Shown here: piece after piece, positions 48,247 to 56,757 of the stretch
Position numbering within the stretch: the first letter of the stretch is position 1
Layout of the letters: each line of letters opens with the position of its first letter
NCBI RefSeq assembly: GCF_038957035.1
Contig: NZ_CP152412.1
Coordinates: 3,902,501 to 3,966,500, forward strand
From: Bradyrhizobium sp. B097
GTDB taxonomy: Bacteria > Pseudomonadota > Alphaproteobacteria > Rhizobiales > Xanthobacteraceae
DNA: 64,000 bases
Reading direction: 5' to 3'
The notes under the pieces: generated by a model
What the model was told of the DNA's origin: nothing
The model's database searches: none
Seen by the model: the letters and a program-made list of their open reading frames with translations, nothing else
Made by a program: the position numbers and the translations under genes

Positions 48247-49030
48247 ATGAGAATCGACCTTTCCGGAAAGACTGCGCTGGTGACCGGCTCGACCGCGGGC
48301 ATCGGCAACGCCATTGCCAGGGGGCTGGCCGAGACCGGCGCCGAGGTCGTCGTCAACGGCCGCAGCCAAGCCAAGGTCGATGCGGCGGTCGCCGCGATCG
48401 CCAAGGCGGTGCCGGGCGCCAAGGTCCGCGGCATTGCGGCCGACGTCTCGACATCGGCCGGTTGCCAGGCGTTGCTGGCGGCGCTGCCCGAGGTCGACAT
48501 CCTCGTCAACAATGCCGGCATCTTCGAGCCGAAGGCGTTCTTCGATATTCCCGACGAGGACTGGAGCCGCTTCTTCGAGGTCAACGTGATGTCGGGCGTG
48601 CGGCTACATGCAGGGCATGCTGAAGCGCAACTGGGGCCGCATCGTCTTCATCTCCTCGGAATCCGGCCTCAACATCCCGACCGAGATGATCCACTACGGC
48701 ACGACCAAGACCGCGCAGCTTGCGATCGCGCGCGGGCTCGCGCAGCTGACCCGCGGCACCGCCGTGACCGTCAACTCCGTGCTGCCCGGACCGACGATGT
48801 CCGAGGGCGTCGAGACCTTCGTCAAGGATCTCGCCAAGCAGAACGGCCAGTCGATCGAGGAGGCGGCCTCCAACTTCGTCAAGCAGCACCGGCCGACTTC
48901 GCTGTTGCAGCGCTTTGCCAGCACCGAGGAGATCGCCAACCTTGTGGTCTATGTCTGCTCGAAGCAGGCCTCCGCGACCAATGGCGCCGCGCTGCGGGCC
49001 GAGGGCGGCATCGTCAACACCATTGCCTGA
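48247..49030 (+). pseudogene. short-chain dehydrogenase/reductase, frameshifted
   Basis: Two adjoining reading frames together make one SDR enzyme. Frame one (from ATG 48247, GGAG upstream) has the cofactor motif TGSTAGIG and NNAG (VNNAGIFEP), ending in VNVMSGVRL near 48605. The rest continues in the next frame from about 48606: MLKRNWGRIVFISSES, then the catalytic Y-x-x-x-K as YGTTK and LPGPT, stopping at 49030. A loss of 11 bases (or 2, 5 or 8) between CGGCT and ACATGCAG explains the shift. As read, the product lacks its active site, so the gene is probably inactive unless this is a sequencing error. Confidence 0.85.
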
Positions 49031-49039
49031 GGTGCGGCC

Positions 49040-49336
49040 ATGTCAGCCTATGTGATTTCCGAGGTCGACGTGAAGGATGCCGCGGGCTTCGAGGCCTATC
49101 GCACGATCGCCGCCAAGGCGATCGCGCAGTATGGCGGTCGCTATCTGGTACGCGGCGGTGCTGCGGAGGCGGTCGAAGGCGGACCGCCGCCGAAGAACAT
49201 CATCGTCGTCGAATTCCCGTCGATGACGCGGCTGCGCGAGTGGTACGCGTCGCCGGAATATGCCGAGGCGCTCAAGCATCGGCGGACCGCGCTGGACCGC
49301 CGGCTGATCTTCGTCGAAGGCGTGCCGCCGAGTTAA
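49040..49336 (+). CDS. DUF1330 family protein
   Basis: A 98-residue small protein of the DUF1330 (dimeric alpha/beta-barrel) family: YVISEVDVKDAAGFEAYRTIA, then YGGRYLVRGG and FPSMTRLREWYASPEYAEA. It starts nine bases after the SDR pseudogene and was probably in one operon with it. Its stop overlaps the stop of the convergent gene by two bases. The biochemical role of the family is not settled. Confidence 0.88.
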   Translation: MSAYVISEVDVKDAAGFEAYRTIAAKAIAQYGGRYLVRGGAAEAVEGGPPPKNIIVVEFPSMTRLREWYASPEYAEALKHRRTALDRRLIFVEGVPPS

Positions 49337-50460
49337 CCCTTGGCCCCGTCCAGAAACTCGCTGAATCCGGAGGGACGGTAGGGGCCGAAGCACAATTGCT
49401 CCAGCACGCCAATTCCTGTCCGGTCGCCGTGGCGGGCGCGAACCACCTGTTGCACATGCACGTTCTCGCGGGCCAGCGGGTCGAGCGTTGAAGGATCGAA
49501 CGACTCGCCGCCGATCTCGAGCTCGCCCTTCCACATGCCCTGGCCCCATTGCGGATGACCGTAGCCGAGGCCCTTCATCTGGAATTTCAGGATCGGGTCG
49601 AGCGCTATCGTGCTGGTGTGGCCGTCGATGTCGACCAGGTCGATCTCGGCCGACTGCGCAAGCCGCGTGTTCGGCACGTATTTGACGCGGTGCCGCGCAG
49701 TCGCCATGCGGCGGTCGAGCCCGTCGACGACGCCGGGAATCTCGGCCTCGCTTCGGTAGAGCGGCGCGGTGATGCCCTCGCGGACCAGCGCCTCGCCCTG
49801 CGTCCCGTCGAAGAAGATCGCGTGCGAGATATGGTCGTCCCAGACCAGCGGGGCCCAGAGGAAGAACACGCTCGGCGGCGGCATCGGCGCGCCGCCGACG
49901 TCGCGTTCGCCGACATTGCGCACGCCCCAGGAGCGATCCTTGGTGCCGTAGCAGGTGTGATCGTCGACCTTGATCTCGCCGTCGGGGTGGCGCACGACGC
50001 CGCTCCAGCGGCCGAACTGGTCGAACCGGGTCGAGTCCATCGCGCGGCGGTCGCCGGACCAAAGCGTCTGACGCGCTTCCTGGATCGCGGCGGTGCGTGC
50101 GGAGAAGGTCAGGTCGCAGGCGAGACCCGTCGCATTGTCGTCGAGCACGACGCGGGTTCGCCGCATCGGCTCGATCACCTCGAGCCTGAACGGGCCGACC
50201 TGCATCTCGGTGCGTTCGAGTGGCGCCCGCCGCGAACCGTAGAAGCAATGCTGCCGTCCGCCGCGCTCCACGACGCTGAAGGCGCAATCGAGGATCTTGC
50301 GGTGCGGGTAGATCGCGATGCCGATGCCGAAATAATACGCGCCGTCGGCGGTGTAGCCGTTGAACCAGGTGCGGTCATAGACATTGCGGTCGCTGGTCGA
50401 GGGAACCGCGATCGGCTCCGGCGTCTGGTGGATGGGGAAGTCGTCCAGTTTGTTGAGCAC
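49333..50460 (-). CDS. conserved hypothetical protein
   Basis: A 375-residue protein without signal peptide or membrane span. It is rich in aromatic residues and beta-strand-like segments (YDRTWFNGYTADGAYYFGIGIAIYPHR; DDHTCYGTKDRSWGVRNVG), which recalls lipocalin-like or CrtC-like hydratase folds, but I cannot name a family. It starts with GTG. It is followed 5' by a phosphotransferase gene on the same strand (69 bp gap), suggesting they act on the same small molecule. Confidence 0.75.
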   Translation of the reverse strand: MLNKLDDFPIHQTPEPIAVPSTSDRNVYDRTWFNGYTADGAYYFGIGIAIYPHRKILDCAFSVVERGGRQHCFYGSRRAPLERTEMQVGPFRLEVIEPMRRTRVVLDDNATGLACDLTFSARTAAIQEARQTLWSGDRRAMDSTRFDQFGRWSGVVRHPDGEIKVDDHTCYGTKDRSWGVRNVGERDVGGAPMPPPSVFFLWAPLVWDDHISHAIFFDGTQGEALVREGITAPLYRSEAEIPGVVDGLDRRMATARHRVKYVPNTRLAQSAEIDLVDIDGHTSTIALDPILKFQMKGLGYGHPQWGQGMWKGELEIGGESFDPSTLDPLARENVHVQQVVRARHGDRTGIGVLEQLCFGPYRPSGFSEFLDGAKG

Positions 50461-50529
50461 GCCGATCCCTTTCGATGTCTTGATGCGCTGTCTTCAAGCG
50501 GAGCGTTAGCCGCTTCGCGCGATGGCGCT

Positions 50530-51609
50530 TCAGTCCTGCCAGTATGAAAAACTGTCGTGGTCCTGCGCTTGCGCGCAGGCGCCACGGGTCATTTTCAGGA
50601 ACAGTGCGTCGCCCCGCTCGGAGCGCTGGACGCTGAGCGCCGAGACGACGCCCATCATGATGCCGTGCAGCGTGTAGCGCCGGTAATCCCGCCAGCAGTC
50701 CTCCCAGCCATAATCCTGCACGCCGCGCCGGATCAGCTCGGAATGATAGAACCGCACCAGATCGGCTTCATGGAGCCGCCGCTCGGACGGATCGACGCCG
50801 GCCGACAGGAAATAGGCGACGTCGACGATGCCTGGCCCCACCGTCAGCGTCTGCCAGTCCAGCGTGGCCATCGGACGGGCGTTGCCACGTACCTCGAACA
50901 GCATGTTGTCGAGCCGGAAGTCCGCGTGCTGCAGGGTTCGCGGCGCCGATCGATCGGACTGGTAGCGCGGTATCGCGTCGGGAAGCCGGTCGATCAGATC
51001 GAGGAATTCCGGCTCGATCACGCCGTGATAGCGCTCCTTGTAGTGGCCGATGATGGCGGGCAGCACCGCGCGAAGATCCCTGCGCCGGCTTGCGGCGACC
51101 ACGAAGCATTGCACCGCTTCGAGTGTCGGGTCGTTCCATCGCGGCGCATGCAGCGCGGCGGCCTCACGCATCGCCGTCAGGCAGTCCGCGATCGCGCATC
51201 CGGCGAGCTGGTCGCCCGGGCGTGCGGGCGCCAAATCTTCCAGGATCAGCGTGAAGTCGTCGGTCGCCGGATCGATTTCGGCGAGGATCGGCCGCGGGGT
51301 GTGAATGTCGACGGTGGCCGCAAGCTCGCGATAGAACGCGACCTCGCGGACATAAAGCGTGTGCGCGGAACCGGAGCGGCGGCTGTCGGGATCCGCGGCC
51401 GGGAATTTACCGACAACGCTCAAGGGCGCGTTCGGCGCGTCGCCGTCATAGCCCAGATGAAATCGATAGCTGTCGCCGACGAGGCCATTGCCGACCGGCT
51501 TGCAGACGAGATCGATGACCTTCACGTCGTCGATCACACCGGCTGCGCGCAGCGCCCGCGTCATCCACTCCGGATCGATCCGCGACGGATCGGCCGTGAG
51601 CAAACTCAT
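50530..51609 (-). CDS. aminoglycoside phosphotransferase-family kinase
   Basis: A 359-residue protein-kinase-like small-molecule kinase. The catalytic loop reads LQHADFRLDNMLF (H-x-D-x-x-x-x-N pattern) and the metal-binding Asp is in ATLDWQ. The N-lobe has VGNGLVGDSYRFHL and VVGKFP with the ATP-contacting Lys. The family includes many enzymes that phosphorylate alcohols, choline-like or lipid substrates; drug resistance is not implied. It probably forms an operon with the unknown protein downstream. Confidence 0.85.
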   Translation of the reverse strand: MSLLTADPSRIDPEWMTRALRAAGVIDDVKVIDLVCKPVGNGLVGDSYRFHLGYDGDAPNAPLSVVGKFPAADPDSRRSGSAHTLYVREVAFYRELAATVDIHTPRPILAEIDPATDDFTLILEDLAPARPGDQLAGCAIADCLTAMREAAALHAPRWNDPTLEAVQCFVVAASRRRDLRAVLPAIIGHYKERYHGVIEPEFLDLIDRLPDAIPRYQSDRSAPRTLQHADFRLDNMLFEVRGNARPMATLDWQTLTVGPGIVDVAYFLSAGVDPSERRLHEADLVRFYHSELIRRGVQDYGWEDCWRDYRRYTLHGIMMGVVSALSVQRSERGDALFLKMTRGACAQAQDHDSFSYWQD

Positions 51610-51782
51610 CGGTTTCCTCCCATCGCCATGTATCCCCTTGGGGCGTCACCACCGTTCCGGCCGCCTCTTGCTGCGGCCGGATTGAGGACGGGGTGATCGT
51701 TGCGCAAATCATACAGGCGATGCTGGCTTTGGCAAAAGCCACACGCCGGCCTGTGGGGATATCTCGCGAGGTGTGCAGCTGC

Positions 51783-51860
51783 GTAGGGCGAGTTAGCGTC
51801 AGCGTAACCCGCCGTTCGCAGAGCGAAATGATGGTGGGTTACGCTGCGCTAACCCACCCC
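51783..51860. repeat. intergenic repeat with two tandem hairpins
   Basis: Two consecutive inverted repeats: GGCGAGTTA / TAACCCGCC (51787-51813, one mismatch) and GGTGGGTTA / TAACCCACC (51833-51858, perfect), linked by about 20 bases. The two hairpins resemble each other. The sequence matches a dispersed element recalled from many proteobacteria. It sits between the kinase gene and the downstream end of the oxidoreductase gene. Confidence 0.65.
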
Positions 51861-51873
51861 ACACATTGGAGTC

Positions 51874-52887
51874 CTACCAGCCCTCCAGCACGATCTTGCC
51901 ACGCGACTTGCCGCTTTCCAGCAGCGCATGGGCGCGCTTGAGGTTGGCGGCGTTGATGGTGCCAAAAGTCTGGTCGAGCGTGGTGCGCAGCACACCCTTG
52001 TCGATCAGGTCGGCGACATCGTTGAGCAGACGATGCTGCGCGATCATGTCAGGTGTCTGGAACGAGGAGCGCGTGAACATCGATTCCCAGTGCACGGAGA
52101 CCGCCTTGCCCTTGAACGCGGCGACGTTGAATTCGGCGGGATCGTCGATCAGGCCGAACTTGCCCTGCGGCGCGATGAAGTCGGCGATCGACTTGTAGTG
52201 CTGGTCGGTGAAGGTGAGGCTGGCGACGAGGCCGACCGGCGACAGCCTCAAGCTCTCGATCTGCTCCTTCATCGGCTGCGAGTGGTCGATCACCGCATGC
52301 GCACCGAGATCGCGGCACCACCTCTGCGACTCCGGCCGCGTCGCGGTCGCAACCACGGTCAACCCGGTGAGGCGGCGCGCAAGCTGGATCAGGATCGAGC
52401 CGACGCCGCCGGCGCCACCGGTGATCAGCAGCGTCCGCGGATCGAGGCTCTTGCCCGGCACCGCGCCGAGCCGGTCGAACAAAAGCTCCCACGCGGTGAT
52501 CGAGGTCAGGGGCAGGGCGGCGGCCTGCGCGAAGGACAGCGATGCCGGCTTGTTGCCGACGATGCGCTCGTCGACCAGATGAAATTCCGAATTGGTGCCC
52601 TGGCGCTGGATCGAGCCCGCGTAGAACACTTCATCGCCGGGCTTGAAGAGCGAAACGTCGGGCCCGACGGCGTCGACCACCCCGGCCGCGTCAAAGCCGA
52701 GGATCTTGTAGCTGCCGTCGGTCGGCGCCGCGCGCTTGCGCACCTTGTAGTCGACCGGGTTGGCCGAGATGGCCTTCACCGCGACGCGGATGTCGCGCCC
52801 CTTCGGTTCGGGCTTGGCGATCTCGAAATCGACGAGCGAATCCGCCGCCTCGATCGGCAGCGATTTTTGATATCCGACGGCCTTCAT
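51874..52887 (-). CDS. MDR-family (quinone oxidoreductase / zinc-type ADH-like) oxidoreductase
   Basis: A 337-residue NADPH-dependent medium-chain reductase. The cofactor site reads LLITGGAGGVGSILIQLARR; the opening KAVGYQKSLPIEAADSL and SANPVDYKVR are those of the zinc-independent quinone reductase branch. The zinc-binding cysteines of classical alcohol dehydrogenases are not evident. Divergent from an HxlR regulator, a pairing typical of quinone or aldehyde stress reductases. Confidence 0.9.
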   Translation of the reverse strand: MKAVGYQKSLPIEAADSLVDFEIAKPEPKGRDIRVAVKAISANPVDYKVRKRAAPTDGSYKILGFDAAGVVDAVGPDVSLFKPGDEVFYAGSIQRQGTNSEFHLVDERIVGNKPASLSFAQAAALPLTSITAWELLFDRLGAVPGKSLDPRTLLITGGAGGVGSILIQLARRLTGLTVVATATRPESQRWCRDLGAHAVIDHSQPMKEQIESLRLSPVGLVASLTFTDQHYKSIADFIAPQGKFGLIDDPAEFNVAAFKGKAVSVHWESMFTRSSFQTPDMIAQHRLLNDVADLIDKGVLRTTLDQTFGTINAANLKRAHALLESGKSRGKIVLEGW

Positions 52888-52963
52888 GCCTAGTCTCCGT
52901 GGTGGGCGATTGCCTGCCGCCTTACCTGTCGCGCTGGCGTCCTTTTGGCAAGTACTGTAAAAT

Positions 52964-52980
52964 CAGGGAACTAGTCCCTG
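52964..52980. promoter_or_regulatory. candidate HxlR operator
   Basis: An inverted repeat CAGGGA-ACTAG-TCCCTG in the 118-base gap between the divergent oxidoreductase and HxlR genes, next to a TATACT box (52985-52990). It is the only clear palindrome there. Confidence 0.5.
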
Positions 52981-53005
52981 TTTGTATACTATTGGGAAAT
53001 TACCG

Positions 53006-53383
53006 ATGAAACGGAAGAATTTTGCGCGCCGGCCGGGCTGCGCGGTCGAGGCAGCGCTCGACCTGATCGATGGCAAATGGAAGGGCGTGATCCTGTATCA
53101 TTTGCAGGCCGGCACCCAGCGCTTCGGCGAGTTGCGGCGGCGGATGCCCGGCATCACCCAGCGCATGCTGACCAAGCAGCTTCGGGCGCTCGAGGACGAC
53201 GGCCTCGTGACCCGCAAGGTCTACGCCGAGGTGCCGCCGCGGGTCGAATACACGCTCTCCGAACTCGGCGAGAGCCTGCGTCCGGTGATCGATATTTTGA
53301 AAGCCTGGGGCGAGGGCCATCAGGAACGGCTGTCCTGCGCGCCGGCGCCGGACGTCGTCGTGAAGAAGAAGCGCGCGGCCTGA
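53006..53383 (+). CDS. HxlR-family transcriptional regulator
   Basis: A 125-residue winged-helix regulator: GCAVEAALDLIDGKWKGVILYHL, then RFGELRRRMPGITQRMLTKQLRALE, the HxlR signature. Cys18 is the position often used as a redox or electrophile sensor in this family. The ATG at 53006 is preferred over an in-frame TTG at 52982. It likely controls the divergent oxidoreductase in response to quinones or aldehydes; that is inference from the family. Confidence 0.9.
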   Translation: MKRKNFARRPGCAVEAALDLIDGKWKGVILYHLQAGTQRFGELRRRMPGITQRMLTKQLRALEDDGLVTRKVYAEVPPRVEYTLSELGESLRPVIDILKAWGEGHQERLSCAPAPDVVVKKKRAA

Positions 53384-53400
53384 CCATTTGCAATGAAGAA

Positions 53401-53428
53401 GGCCGGGAGCGGTGTGTCGCTCCCGGCC
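53401..53428. terminator. bidirectional terminator between the HxlR and porin genes
   Basis: GGCCGGGAGCG and CGCTCCCGGCC form an 11-pair stem with a GTGTGT loop in the 72-base convergent gap. ATTGTTATC follows on the plus strand and TTCTTCATTG on the minus strand. Confidence 0.7.
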
Positions 53429-53455
53429 ATTGTTATCGGCGCTGATCAGATCGCG

Positions 53456-55054
53456 TCAGAACGCAACCTGCGTGCGCAGCGCGACCGCGTCGAACTTCGA
53501 GCCGGCATCCACAGGCGAGGTCGCCGAGGCCTGTCTGGCGATGTCGCCGTGCAGGTAGTTCAGCATGAAGCGGACGTTGTTGTTGACGTACCAGTTCAGC
53601 GCGGCGGTGTAGACGGTCTGCCGTCCGCCGGCGATGCCGACGGCCTGGCCGACCTGGTCGTTGAGGTTCATCGTGCTGACGCGGCCGGCGATTTCCCAGG
53701 CGCCCCAGCCGCCGCCTGCGAGCGAGACCGGATCGTGCGGCTTGATACCGCCGTAGGAGGCCGTTGCCGGATTGTAGGCGTGGTTCTCGCCGGTCAGCAC
53801 GTAGCCGACCTGCGCATAACCGCCGTCGAATTTCAGGCTCGGCGCGCCGAATGGCGGCAGCCCGGTATTCGCAGAGCGGTCGACATTGAACCAATAGTAC
53901 TCGCCCTGTGCGATGAACGGGCCATAGGTCGCGGCCGCCTCGACGCCGTAGACCTGTGCGCCCGAGACGTTGGCGATCGCACCGGTCGAGATCAGCGTCG
54001 TCGGGTCGATGCGTAGCTCGGGCCGGTCGTTCAGCGTGAGCGTCTGCGCTTGGGTGAGCTGGTTGCGCGGCGGCTGGACCAGCCATTCCGCATCGGCGCC
54101 GATATGCACCGAGTAGTTCTTGCCGCTGATCGGATTGCCGGCGACGCGGATGACACCGCCATACTGCTCGGACGTGCCGGCCGGCGCGGCTGACGACGCG
54201 GAGTGAATTGCGCCTGTCGTCGGTCCCGTGACATAGCCGCCGATCCAGAGCTGGTCGTTCCACCATCGGGTGCCGGCGCCCGAACGGAAGTCACCGGCCG
54301 CGATGTTCTGTGCGATGATGCCGACGGAGGCGCGCTCCATGAACAGGATGTCGTTGGAGCTCGTCGATTCGTCCAGCGTCCACGGGATGTCCATGATGCC
54401 GCCTTCGATCGCCATCTTGCCGCCGAACGGCTTGAAGCCGGTGTAGCTCAGATAGGCATTCTCGACGCCAGAGGTGCCGCCGCCCGGCAGTGATCCCGGT
54501 GCCGCACCGCCGAAGCCGTCGGACGAGCCGCCGAAGTCGTAGATCAGCGCGTAATTCCAGTCGCCGAAGAATTTGCCGACGATGCCGATGCGGGCGCGGC
54601 GGAGGTTCTCGCCGCTGTCGAGCTTCTGCGGCGAGGTACTTGCGGTGTTCGGACGATAGTCGTAACCGCCGACATCCCAGTGCACGCGGCTCGTGATCGC
54701 AACGCAGTTCTGTTCATCCGCAGTGCAGATCGTCGGCCGGTTGTTCGGCAGCGTCACCACGACGCCCGACGGCGCGACCGGGCCCTTGACCGGGATCGCG
54801 GCGTTGGCGCTTGCAACACGCGCGGCCTTGGCATCCGCCGCCTTCGCGTTGGCGTTCGCGCTGGCTGCGGTCGCGGTATTGGCATTGGTCTGCTTCTGCA
54901 GCTTGTCGAGCTTCTGCTCGAGCATCTTCAGCTGCTGCTTGAGCAGCGCGATCTCCGCGTCGCTGCCGCCTCCGGCCGATTGCGAATAGGCCGGCGAGGC
55001 GGCGAGCGCCCCTGCCAGCCCTATGGCGATTGCACCAACTTTTGTCGCACCCAT
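53456..55054 (-). CDS. outer-membrane porin (OprO/OprP-like)
   Basis: A 532-residue predicted beta-barrel porin. Residues 1 to about 25 are a signal peptide ending AYSQS; residues 30-55 form a short coiled coil (EIALLKQQLKMLEQKLDKLQKQ), then an Ala/Asn-rich linker. The barrel follows with alternating aromatic strands and ends in Phe (RTQVAF), the outer-membrane insertion signal. The opening after the linker is like phosphate-selective porins O/P, but specificity cannot be told. The ATG at 55054 has AGGGG upstream. Confidence 0.87.
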   Translation of the reverse strand: MGATKVGAIAIGLAGALAASPAYSQSAGGGSDAEIALLKQQLKMLEQKLDKLQKQTNANTATAASANANAKAADAKAARVASANAAIPVKGPVAPSGVVVTLPNNRPTICTADEQNCVAITSRVHWDVGGYDYRPNTASTSPQKLDSGENLRRARIGIVGKFFGDWNYALIYDFGGSSDGFGGAAPGSLPGGGTSGVENAYLSYTGFKPFGGKMAIEGGIMDIPWTLDESTSSNDILFMERASVGIIAQNIAAGDFRSGAGTRWWNDQLWIGGYVTGPTTGAIHSASSAAPAGTSEQYGGVIRVAGNPISGKNYSVHIGADAEWLVQPPRNQLTQAQTLTLNDRPELRIDPTTLISTGAIANVSGAQVYGVEAAATYGPFIAQGEYYWFNVDRSANTGLPPFGAPSLKFDGGYAQVGYVLTGENHAYNPATASYGGIKPHDPVSLAGGGWGAWEIAGRVSTMNLNDQVGQAVGIAGGRQTVYTAALNWYVNNNVRFMLNYLHGDIARQASATSPVDAGSKFDAVALRTQVAF

Positions 55055-55344
55055 CGTGCACCCCTGTTGTGTTTGAATTCCCCACTCACTCACTGAAACG
55101 TCCTAGGAGTTGATCGTGACTGACGCACGACAGCGCCGCCTAGCATCGCAGTTCCGCTTGTTGTCCGCAGGCAACAAGCGGAGCGGCGCAGTGAGATGAC
55201 AGTCATCATAGGAGTTTGGCAGCGCGCTTCAACGCGGCTGCCGGGGGTTTTGCACCGGTCCGGCGGGGGCCAGTTATCCGGCCGGGCGCCCTTCAATTGC
55301 CCGGCGAACACGCCTATATTCCGGCGTTTCCACGAGAGGTGAGA

Positions 55345-56757
55345 ATGCTCCGACCTGTCCGCTTCGCTGCCATATCCGCTCTGTGCACATTGGCCTTCAT
55401 GGGGAATCTGTCCCCCTCCGCGGCCCAGGACCGCCGCGTGCCGTCCTCGCAGGCCGAGCTCCAATTGTCCTATGCGCCGATCGTGCAGCGGGTGCAGCCG
55501 GCGGTGGTCAATGTCTACGCGGCCAAGACGGTGCAGAACCGCAATCCGTTTCTGGACGATCCGATCTTCCGCCGCTTCTTCGGTGTCCCGGGGCAGCAGC
55601 CCGAGCAGATGCAGCGCTCGCTCGGCTCCGGCGTGATGGTCGATGGCTCCGGTCTCGTGGTCACAAACAATCACGTGATCGAGGGCGCCGATCAGGTGAA
55701 GGTCTCGCTCGCCGACAAGCGCGAATACGAGGCCGAGATCGTGCTGAAGGACAGCCGCACCGACCTCGCGGTGCTGCGGCTGAAGGGCACCAACAAGGAG
55801 AAGTTCGCGACGCTCGACTTCGCCAATTCGGATCAGCTGCAGGTCGGCGACGTCGTGCTGGCGATCGGCAATCCGTTCGGCGTCGGCCAGACCGTGACGC
55901 ACGGCATCATCTCGGCGCTGGCGCGTACTCAAGTCGGGATCACGGATTATCAATTCTTCATTCAGACCGACGCGGCGATCAATCCCGGCAATTCGGGCGG
56001 CGCGCTGGTCGACATGACCGGCCGGCTCGCCGGTATCAACACCGCGATCTTCTCGCGCTCCGGTGGTTCGCAGGGCATCGGCTTTGCGATCCCCGCCAAC
56101 ATGGTGCGCGTGGTGGTGGCCTCCGCCAAGAGCGGCGGCAAGGCGGTGAAGCGGCCATGGCTTGGCGCGCGGCTGCAGGCGGTCACGCCGGAGATCGCAG
56201 AGACGCTCGGGCTGAAGCTGCCGACCGGCGCGCTGGTCGCCAATGTCGCGCCGAACAGCCCGGCGGCGAAGGCCGGGCTCAAGCTGTCCGATCTGATCGT
56301 CGGGATCGACGGCACGCCAATCGACGATCCCAACGCGTTCGACTACCGCTTCGCGACCCGTCCGCTCGGTGGCAGCGCGGAGATCGAGGTGCAGCGCGCC
56401 GGCAAGCCGGTGAAGCTCACCGTACCGCTGGAGACCGCGCCCGATACCAACCGCGACGAGATCGTGCTGACCGCGCGTTCGCCATTCCAGGGCGCCAGGG
56501 TTGCGAACATCTCGCCGGCGCTGGCCGATGAGCTGCATCTCGACGCCGGCGCGGAGGGCGTCGTCGTCACCGAGCTCGCCGATGACGGCACCGCCGCCAA
56601 TGTCGGCTTCCAGAAGGGCGACATCATACTCGCCGTCAACAATGAGAAGATCGTACACACCAGCGACCTCGACAAGGTATCGAAGGCGGGATCGCGGATC
56701 TGGCGCATCACGCTGGTGCGCGGCGGCCAGCAGATCAACGTGACGCTCGGCGGATGA
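55345..56757 (+). CDS. DegP/HtrA-family periplasmic serine protease
   Basis: A 470-residue Do-like protease. A signal peptide (1 to about 28, ending SAAQ) is followed by the trypsin-like domain with triad His110 (TNNHVI), Asp140 (RTDLAVL) and Ser217 (GNSGG), then two PDZ domains (about 265-355 and 375-465). It degrades or refolds damaged envelope proteins. The ATG at 55345 has GAGAGGTGAG upstream. Its end overlaps rarA by four bases. Confidence 0.95.
   Translation: MLRPVRFAAISALCTLAFMGNLSPSAAQDRRVPSSQAELQLSYAPIVQRVQPAVVNVYAAKTVQNRNPFLDDPIFRRFFGVPGQQPEQMQRSLGSGVMVDGSGLVVTNNHVIEGADQVKVSLADKREYEAEIVLKDSRTDLAVLRLKGTNKEKFATLDFANSDQLQVGDVVLAIGNPFGVGQTVTHGIISALARTQVGITDYQFFIQTDAAINPGNSGGALVDMTGRLAGINTAIFSRSGGSQGIGFAIPANMVRVVVASAKSGGKAVKRPWLGARLQAVTPEIAETLGLKLPTGALVANVAPNSPAAKAGLKLSDLIVGIDGTPIDDPNAFDYRFATRPLGGSAEIEVQRAGKPVKLTVPLETAPDTNRDEIVLTARSPFQGARVANISPALADELHLDAGAEGVVVTELADDGTAANVGFQKGDIILAVNNEKIVHTSDLDKVSKAGSRIWRITLVRGGQQINVTLGG

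Noticed and set aside
50530..51609. aminoglycoside resistance kinase
   Set aside because: Only the general kinase motifs are shared; the family is broad and the neighbour gene suggests a metabolic substrate.
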